Of a stretch of 31,623 nt of DNA, positions 26,502 to 31,623 are shown piece by piece. Position 1 is the stretch's first letter, and every line of letters starts with the position of its first letter. Below the pieces are notes generated by a model that worked only from the letters and a program-made list of their open reading frames with translations, had not been told where the DNA came from and did not search any database. The translations under genes were made by a program, and so were the position numbers. The DNA is from Coemansia sp. RSA 487 (Eukaryota; Kickxellomycota; Kickxellomycetes; Kickxellales; Kickxellaceae): assembly GCA_027577595.1 (NCBI GenBank), contig JANBRJ010000136.1:1-31623 (forward strand), written 5' to 3'.

Positions 26502-27314
26502 CTACTTCCCAAAGTACTTTTCCTTGGAGTCTGCCCAAAGCTGCTTTGCACGGTCAGCCAGGCTGCCAAAGTCGTCGATGGCTGGGCGGACAACTAGATT
26601 GAACACGGGCATGTCGTTTTCAGGGGCGCCCTCGTAGTAGTCGATGACGTAGCGGATCTGCTTCCCGCACCTGTCGACGTACCAGTCGTGGCGGTCGAAC
26701 GGGCGCACGCCATGAAACCAACCAGACATCCGAGCCATCGGGCTCAGGTCGCGCGGCCGGCCTTGGAGCCTTGAAAGGCGCGGCATCTTGCACTCGTCCT
26801 TGTGCCTGGCCTCCCACTTTAGGACCTCGTTCCAAGCGCCCTCGTTCAGAAAATTATGGATGTCTACCATCACGTCGATGTACTCCTCGGGCGCTGCCAT
26901 GTTTTTCCTCGCCAACGCGTTGTAGAACTGCTGCGAAGACGGGTACTCCCACACGTTATCCTTGTCTTCTGTGGCTCCTGTGGCTCGAGGAATCGACGAG
27001 AGCTCGCGGTCGATCGACAGCTCTGCTTTCTGTCCGTCGTGCTTCTCTTGCGTTAGGTTCGGCATCATGTTGAGTGGGTTGATCTGACCGTCCCCGTGGT
27101 CCACCGGACATCCGGATGAGCTCTTGCCACTTGTCGCTTTGGTTCCAAAAAGCGACTGCGCAAAGCTTGGCCCTTGCTTGCTGTGGTCAGCCGGACACTC
27201 TGACCCGTGTGGCGCTCCGCCGACTGCTATCGAGTCCCTTTTGCTCATTGCGGAGTGGTCGACAGGACACCCGCTAGTTGTCGTACTTTTTTCGTTGCCA
27301 GAAGCCCCTGACAT
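26502..27314 (-). CDS. CYC3: Holocytochrome c synthase (cytochrome c heme lyase)
   Basis: A 270-residue protein with three heme-regulatory motifs at the N-terminus: GCPVDH (15-20), ECPADH (39-44) and GCPVDH (68-73). The conserved core follows: INPLNMMP (78-85), WEYPSSQQFYNAL (122-134), IHNFLNEGAW (152-161) whose His153 matches the essential heme ligand of human HCCS (H154), LKWEARH, GRPRDLSPMARM, RPFDRHDWYVDRCGKQIRYVIDYY and VVRPAIDD. The enzyme attaches heme to cytochrome c in the mitochondrial intermembrane space. Three CPx motifs are one or two more than in yeast Cyc3. Single exon from ATG. Whether it serves cytochrome c, c1 or both cannot be told. No presequence is needed for this family. 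Confidence 0.95.
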   Translation of the reverse strand: MSGASGNEKSTTTSGCPVDHSAMSKRDSIAVGGAPHGSECPADHSKQGPSFAQSLFGTKATSGKSSSGCPVDHGDGQINPLNMMPNLTQEKHDGQKAELSIDRELSSIPRATGATEDKDNVWEYPSSQQFYNALARKNMAAPEEYIDVMVDIHNFLNEGAWNEVLKWEARHKDECKMPRLSRLQGRPRDLSPMARMSGWFHGVRPFDRHDWYVDRCGKQIRYVIDYYEGAPENDMPVFNLVVRPAIDDFGSLADRAKQLWADSKEKYFGK

Positions 27315-28365
27315 TTCTGAAATTTACAAAAAAAACAAATGCTTAAAGTAGAAAAATAAGTGTACAATGTGTATTTAAAAAGTATAGCTACAGAAGAAGA
27401 GATTAGATCCGTTCTGAAAGTGAACCCACCCAATCACACTTTCGTTTGAAAAATGCTAGAGCCTTTTCTCTCCCCAAAAAAAAAAACTAAGCAGTCAAGC
27501 AGACACAAACACGACAGCTTACTGAAATCGGTATCAGTGTACAAGTAATGTAAAAGGCTGTTTGGCTGTTGCTATTTTTTTTTGTATTTCTGGCTCAACA
27601 GTGTCATCTACAAAAAAAGCTACCAATCTAAATCTTTAAGGATGGTCATCATATCCAACAAAAAAGACTGGTACTTGGGCCTACTACAATTCTACAGTGT
27701 CCGCTTTCAAAGTGGCGAATCGCGTGTTGCTACATTCGCATTTCGCGTTGAGTTCAATGGAGTCTGGATAGATGAAGCTTCCTGTGAAAGTTAGAGTAGA
27801 CTGATCATACAAAGGTATCGCGAGTTTGGTTAGAGCATGTATCCAATCATAGATATTAACGATAGTTAAAGAACGTAGGCAAATCTTCACTAAATTTTAC
27901 GCAAGACAGTCAGAAAAATCGCCCACAGTTAGGTTGTTTTCATGGGCCACTTCAAGAACCATACACCAGCTAACGTAAAATGTATGAAAATGTGTAAAGT
28001 AAAATGTTTAGTAATAGCATGCGTTGAGCTGTTAGGCAACCTCGTGCTCAATCAACAACTCCAACCTATGATGTCTTTATTAAGATGGATGCTGTAACAT
28101 TGAACTTGGTGATATAGTGCTATTATGATACATTCTTTGTTTTTGTTGAATAAACTATTATGCATTTTTTATTTCGTAGGCCGCTACTACTTTTAATTGT
28201 TTTCGTTTTGCCTTTTACACTTTGAGGATCTATAGTAGTCTCACAATAAAAAGCAAAGTATTATTTTGCGGATTTGCTAAAAAGAAAATCATTGCTTTTA
28301 GAAGACAGCAACTATCCGCACTACCACATGATACATTTAATCTACTAAAATCTCTAAACATTACC
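27315..28365. other. AT-rich intergenic region
   Basis: Upstream of the heme lyase gene (minus). Contains a possible F-box/LRR fragment on the minus strand at 27684-27950 (listed separately) and a 50-codon plus-strand frame from ATG 27642 that is its shadow. Otherwise no gene. Confidence 0.4.
27684..27950 (-). pseudogene. Possible decayed F-box/LRR-type fragment
   Basis: On the minus strand one frame reads VLEVAHENNLTVGDFSDCLA, a stop codon, then KICLRSLTIVNIYDWIHALTK and LTFTGSFIYPDSIELN, ending at 27684. LRSLTI, DWIHALTKLAIPL and SFIYPDSIEL look like leucine-rich repeat turns of fungal F-box proteins such as the one at 17917-19524, but no exact match to it is seen. One in-frame stop and no start suggest a relic. 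Weak support. Confidence 0.25.
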
Positions 28366-28470
28366 ATGACTACATTAACTATTTGCTATGATTTGTTTAA
28401 TAGCAAGAAAAAAGCTGTTTTTCATTATTCTCTAGATTTAGCAGGGTATAAAAGGAAAGCTTTGAAAGTG
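28366..28470 (+). pseudogene. Relic of the small beta-grasp-like array family
   Basis: From ATG 28366 the frame reads YDLFNSKKKAVFHYSLDL, which lines up with FNIFNGAKKVVSTSLDV of the gene at 29925, then loses similarity after AGYKRKAL. The core helix and C-terminal part are absent; the frame runs on as hydrophobic random sequence to 28659. The TATA box of the next gene (28447) lies inside it, and no TATA box stands about 150 bp before it. I judge it an N-terminal stub of a fourth copy. Confidence 0.45.
28447..28453 (+). promoter_or_regulatory. TATA box of array gene 1
   Basis: TATAAAA lies 158 bp before the ATG at 28605. Confidence 0.6.
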
Positions 28471-28604
28471 GAATTCATAGGCCTTCCTTTCTTAATCATT
28501 ACTTCTCTCTTACATTTGAACATTATATATTATTCATACATATTTAACATTACTACGGATAATCTGATTTCAATAAGTAAAGGATATTCGAATCACAAAC
28601 ACAA

Positions 28605-28886
28605 ATGCCAAGCTACAGCTGCAACATTTATACAGGCTCCAAAATACAAGCATCAGTAACTGTGGATGTTAAAGATGATGAAAAGCCAAGAGATGTACTA
28701 GCCTCAGTAATTTCAAAAGCTAAAGAGGAGCATCCCAAAACGTTTCCAGAAAAGAAACCTGTTTTCACATTTGATTATAGCAAGACAAACACTTCCAGAA
28801 GCCATAACAAACCATTCGTGGAAATGTTTAAGGGAAAATCAGTTACTGTAAAATATAAACCTGGTGAACTTCCAAAGATAAAGTAG
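28605..28886 (+). CDS. Small beta-grasp-like protein, array member 1
   Basis: 93 residues, ATG start in an A-rich context (CACAAATGCC). Predicted order: strand YSCNIYTGS, strand SVTVDV, helix KPRDVLASVISKAKEEH, strand FTFDYSKT, SHNKPFVEMFKGKSVTVKYKPGE. The layout (beta hairpin, helix, strand, short turn, final strand) fits a ubiquitin-like fold, and the FVEMFKGKSVTVKY end recalls ubiquitin's DYNIQKESTLHLVL. Shared with member 2: KPR[DE]VL, DY, SHNK-x-F-x-E-x-F-x-G, VKY-x-PG. There is no signal peptide, no membrane helix and no terminal Gly-Gly (ends KIK). I do not recognise a named family; the fold is inferred from the pattern. Likely an intracellular protein. Lys-rich, AT-rich codons. Poly(A) candidate AATAAA at 28917. 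Confidence 0.65.
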   Translation: MPSYSCNIYTGSKIQASVTVDVKDDEKPRDVLASVISKAKEEHPKTFPEKKPVFTFDYSKTNTSRSHNKPFVEMFKGKSVTVKYKPGELPKIK

Positions 28887-29611
28887 AATTCCCCATTTGT
28901 TTATATCTTGGACATCAATAAATTACCTGTATTCAAAGTTTCATTTGAGTTAGATAAAGCAAGAAATGAACAGTGTGCGGAGTACTTTTGTCACGAAAGT
29001 TCAATAAAGTTTTTCTTTGTAAGTTTTGTCTATAGCGTTTGTTGTAAAGATTTCCCTTGTGATACGAAATCTAATTACCGGATGTATGTTTACCACTATT
29101 TAACAGCATGCCATGTCATCACAGATAGATAGACTTTTCTCCTCTGGGGGGTTCCTTCTTCAGTTTTTATAATATACTTTTATTCATATTAAATCCCTAG
29201 TGCGATGTTCTAGTATTTATTTTTGTACTTTTTGATATTCCACTTGTATAGCTTATGAAGTCATCCATGGTGATAGAAAAATATAAATGTATGATTTAAT
29301 TTGATACACTGGCTGTGGATACCTAGACATGCAAAATCTTTGAATTATTACTAAAAATACAGGCATTTGAGAAATATATTGATCTATATAAGTACTGCCA
29401 TGGTATTTAGATCAATTGTTTAAGTATGCATTTAATATTTCCAATACCCGCATCTTCTGTACAATACATATGATTTCATGAAGGCTAGTGGAAATGGTTG
29501 GATTCAGAAAGTAAAAAATAATTACCCAAATCTAAAAAAACAGCCACGCAAACAAAAGATCAAATTGTGATTAAATTGTCAAAATGTAGCAATATTATAA
29601 GCGGAACTGAG

Positions 29612-29651
29612 ATATATATATATATATATATATATTTATTTATTTATTTAA
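29612..29651. repeat. TA / TTTA microsatellite
   Basis: About 12 TA units followed by three or four TTTA units, immediately before the conserved GTGGAAATGGAAAT motif. Confidence 0.85.
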
Positions 29652-29652
29652 A

Positions 29653-29731
29653 GTGGAAATGGAAATGGATAACAAAATAGGCAAATTTATATTTAAATAG
29701 AAGCTTCAATATTGAATAGTTTAAAAAAAGG
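29653..29731 (+). promoter_or_regulatory. Conserved upstream element of array gene 2
   Basis: AAGTGGAAATGGAAAT followed by TTTAAATAGAA and TAAAAAAA in the same order as upstream of array gene 3 (from 30896). The element starts about 120 bp before the TATA box here and about 100 bp before it at gene 3. Confidence 0.45.
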
Positions 29732-29774
29732 CAACACAACCCTAAATACAAAATACTTTCAGACTGTGGCATGG

Positions 29775-29781
29775 TATAAAA
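29775..29781 (+). promoter_or_regulatory. TATA box of array gene 2
   Basis: TATAAAA lies 150 bp before the ATG at 29925. A GTGGAAATGGAAAT element sits about 120 bp further upstream. Confidence 0.6.
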
Positions 29782-29924
29782 CAGCAACTTGCCAAAAGAA
29801 ATGCAACCTTTTCTCTTTTCCACCATGCTTTCTCACGTACACCTCAATAGAGATACTCTTAACTTGTCAATAACCCTGTAGGACGCTAAATCAGCACGAT
29901 TAGACATTATTAAATACAAATAAA

Positions 29925-30209
29925 ATGGTGCGGTATAATTTCAATATCTTCAACGGCGCCAAAAAAGTTGTATCCACATCTCTGGATGTAGGCACCACTG
30001 ACAAGCCAAGAGAAGTACTGGAATCTTTGGCCAAGCAAGCCAAGAGGGATTATCCAGATAAATTTACAGAGGAAATTCCACCATTATCAATCGACTATAT
30101 CAGTGCAGGCGTTTCTAAAAGCCACAATAAGAAATTTTCAGAGCAGTTTAGCGGTATAAGCACTGTCAAAGTGAAATATTTCCCTGGATTAACATGGGGA
30201 TCCAAGTAA
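29925..30209 (+). CDS. Small beta-grasp-like protein, array member 2
   Basis: 94 residues with ATG in the context AAATAAAATGG. Pattern: strand YNFNIFNGAKKVVSTSLDV, helix KPREVLESLAKQAKRDYPDKF, strand LSIDYIS, KSHNKKFSEQFSG, strand TVKVKYFPG. It aligns over its whole length with member 1 (SHNK-x-F-x-E-x-F-x-G, VKY-x-PG) and more loosely with member 3 (RYNF, LSIDY). Pairwise identity with member 1 is moderate, so the duplication is old or selection is strong. No targeting signal or Gly-Gly tail. The same plus-strand orientation and a regular spacing of about 1.2-1.3 kb point to tandem duplication. Function unknown. Confidence 0.65.
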   Translation: MVRYNFNIFNGAKKVVSTSLDVGTTDKPREVLESLAKQAKRDYPDKFTEEIPPLSIDYISAGVSKSHNKKFSEQFSGISTVKVKYFPGLTWGSK

Positions 30210-30432
30210 ATGTGTAGTATCGAGTGATGCATAAATAGCTCCAACTAAAAAATAAACAAATTCCCAACATGCATACATCCATTGTCATTGGATGATTACT
30301 TTACAATGGCAAAGATGGGGTTGACAGCTTTCCTCGATTCATAAACAATAAATTCCATATAAACCAAAAAAAACGAATGTGTTCACCATGTGTAAAAAGC
30401 AAGTGGGTAATAATTGGGTGGTAATTCTAATT

Positions 30433-30460
30433 AAATAACTTGATGCAAATCAAGTTATTT
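30433..30460. repeat. Perfect 12-bp hairpin with GCAA tetraloop
   Basis: AAATAACTTGAT (30433-30444), loop GCAA (30445-30448), ATCAAGTTATTT (30449-30460). The GCAA loop is of the stable GNRA class. It lies 224 bases past the stop codon of array member 2. Role unknown. Confidence 0.7.
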
Positions 30461-30895
30461 TCTCAGGTATATATGTAGGAAATAGGAGTGGAATATCCAT
30501 GTACATTTTTCTGCGCAGAATAAAGCAAGCCCGTCAAAATTAATTACCATACACGAAGCCGGCAAAAATAGATTTGGTCTAAAATATAAACTACAAATTA
30601 GAGTAAAGCTTAAAGGTGAATAATTGGCGATATATGTCACGCTAGTGTGGTTGTCGTATGCAAGGAAAGCCCATGACAATGGGTTTGCACAGCCACTAAA
30701 AGTTAACAATGCAACAGTGCACTACATGTAACGGCTCCCTGTTACATATAAGGATAGTATTGCCTGTGGGTCATTGCCTTCTGAAGGAAGGCATAGCTTT
30801 TTTCTTTTATCTAGTTTGAAAAGCAAGCGATCTATAAATTACTCTGTGTTATTTTATCCTGAGTCCATGGTAAACCCGTTACAATATATTTGGAA

Positions 30896-30957
30896 AAGTG
30901 GAAATGGAAATCGTAACTTTAAATAGAAATCGTACATTCGAAAAACTAAAAAAAAAT
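30896..30957 (+). promoter_or_regulatory. Conserved upstream element of array gene 3
   Basis: AAGTGGAAATGGAAAT, then TTTAAATAGAA and CTAAAAAAAAA. Homologous to the block before array gene 2 with small deletions. Either a retained promoter duplication or a binding site under selection. Confidence 0.45.
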
Positions 30958-30997
30958 ACATGGAGAATAATGCAAAAGTCAGTCGCATTTGGATGAA

Positions 30998-31005
30998 TAT
31001 AAAAA
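30998..31005 (+). promoter_or_regulatory. TATA box of array gene 3
   Basis: TATAAAAA lies 145 bp before the ATG at 31143. Confidence 0.6.
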
Positions 31006-31142
31006 GCGGCTGCTAGGACCAATTCAACAACTTGATAATTCACTATGCGTTATATCATAAACCAAACTGTGAAGCATAATATTTACATCTTTGCCATTAA
31101 TGTTTTCAATCTACTTAACATAGCTCCAACTCGCAAATAAAA

Positions 31143-31412
31143 ATGCCAAGATACAATTTTATACTATCCAGTGGCTACAGCATTCATGGGTCGGTGTCTA
31201 TGAACGTAGAAGGCAATGTCAGCCCAGAAACTGTCTTGGCTTGTATAGCTTCTAAAATCAAAAAAAGTAGATATGAAAAGGCACATAGGGGCCTATCTTC
31301 CGAACTTTCGATAGATTATGAAAAAACAAAGGCAAGATATAGTTCTAAAAATTACTTTAACATAAAATTTAAGGGTTTGGACAATATTTATGTGAATTGT
31401 AAATCCAAATAA
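31143..31412 (+). CDS. Small beta-grasp-like protein, array member 3
   Basis: 89 residues, ATG in the context AAATAAAAATGCC. Pattern: RYNFILSSGYSIHGSVSMNV, helix SPETVLACIASKIKKSRYEKA, strand ELSIDYEKT, ARYSSKNYFNIKFKG, strand NIYVNCKSK. It shares PRYNF and LSIDY with member 2 and the overall layout with both, but has lost the SHNK motif and the terminal VKY-x-PG, so it is the most diverged copy. No signal peptide, membrane helix or Gly-Gly. Function unknown. The right window edge lies 211 bp past the stop, so more members could follow outside the window. Confidence 0.6.
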   Translation: MPRYNFILSSGYSIHGSVSMNVEGNVSPETVLACIASKIKKSRYEKAHRGLSSELSIDYEKTKARYSSKNYFNIKFKGLDNIYVNCKSK

Positions 31413-31623
31413 CGCCTCAACTAATACAAGGATGTTGTCAGCCCCTTTGTTTCATTTTGAAATATATCGAACATAGGGCATGTAAGGACACATCATCATT
31501 TGCTAAAAAAAAAAAAGGAAAAGAAAATAGAATGCTGTGGTTTGGGACTGTGACGAATCGAGCATGGACCTGGGATGGATAACAAGGAGTATTCAGATGA
31601 TGTTTTATCTTTTATTTCCTTTC
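31413..31623. other. Right-edge sequence
   Basis: Downstream of array member 3; an A-run at 31506-31516. No gene is seen. Confidence 0.4.

Larger units (their letters stand above)
28887..29924. other. Spacer between array members 1 and 2
   Basis: AT-rich spacer. A (TA)n microsatellite with flanking TTTA repeats covers about 29613-29650. The sequence GTGGAAATGGAAAT at 29654 is shared with the next spacer. TATAAAA of member 2 is at 29775. The frame at 28908-29132 begins at TTG and is not convincing. Confidence 0.5.
30210..31142. other. Spacer between array members 2 and 3
   Basis: AT-rich spacer containing a perfect hairpin at 30433-30460, the conserved element GTGGAAATGGAAAT at 30898 and TATAAAAA at 30998. 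A minus-strand frame (30455-30709) has no likely start and is not called a gene. Confidence 0.5.

Noticed and set aside
28605-31412. Array proteins as secreted effectors
   Set aside because: None has a signal peptide or the disulfide pattern expected of secreted small proteins.
1-31623. tRNA, rRNA, CRISPR, retroelement or virus-derived sequence
   Set aside because: I saw no tRNA-type arm pairs, no repeat-spacer arrays and no reverse transcriptase, integrase or capsid motifs on either strand. A dedicated search could still find a short or diverged case.

Overview
This is nuclear DNA from a fungus. The conserved genes are eukaryotic and fungal: a Kre2/Mnt1-type mannosyltransferase, mitoferrin, TFIIF large subunit, two complex I subunits, proteasome Rpn9 and a heme-regulatory-motif cytochrome c heme lyase. 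Four genes carry one short GT-AG intron each (about 97-125 bp). Gene density is high. The long F-box protein and the mix of families fit an early-diverging fungus; Kickxellomycotina (Coemansia or Linderina relatives) is my guess, not proven by the sequence.

Layout. 0.2-2.4 kb: two minus-strand genes, an ER-type UBX protein (UBXN4-like) and a seven-helix membrane protein. 2.4-7.4 kb: an AT-rich island with a Gly/His-rich repeat protein, a 47-residue charged microprotein, and two paralogous ubiquitin-like (beta-grasp) proteins without a C-terminal Gly-Gly, plus a possible third, decayed copy. 7.5-17.8 kb: a compact, GC-richer block with KRE2-like, AlaX-like editing protein, mitoferrin (two exons), TFG1, a small unknown gene, then NDUFS8 and NDUFV1 (each two exons) side by side. 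17.9-21.9 kb: an F-box protein and a decayed deubiquitinase of the membrane-anchored USP type whose catalytic Cys and His are both gone. 22-23.7 kb: AT-rich, with one more small ubiquitin-like gene. 23.7-27.3 kb: a TPR-like protein, RPN9 (two exons) and cytochrome c heme lyase. 27.3-31.6 kb: an AT-rich island with a tandem array of three small, diverged paralogues (89-94 aa) plus one relic, all on the plus strand.

The feature most worth following is the set of small beta-grasp-like proteins. Six apparently intact genes in at least three sequence groups lie only in the AT-rich islands. Each has a good TATA box about 136-166 bp before its ATG, and none shows an obvious secretion signal or a ubiquitin-like Gly-Gly tail. 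Known ubiquitin-system genes (UBX protein, F-box protein, Rpn9, dead USP) share the window, but nothing in the sequence proves that they work with the small proteins.

Protein family calls rest on motif recognition by eye; no database search was possible. Positions of introns and starts were read directly from the sequence.
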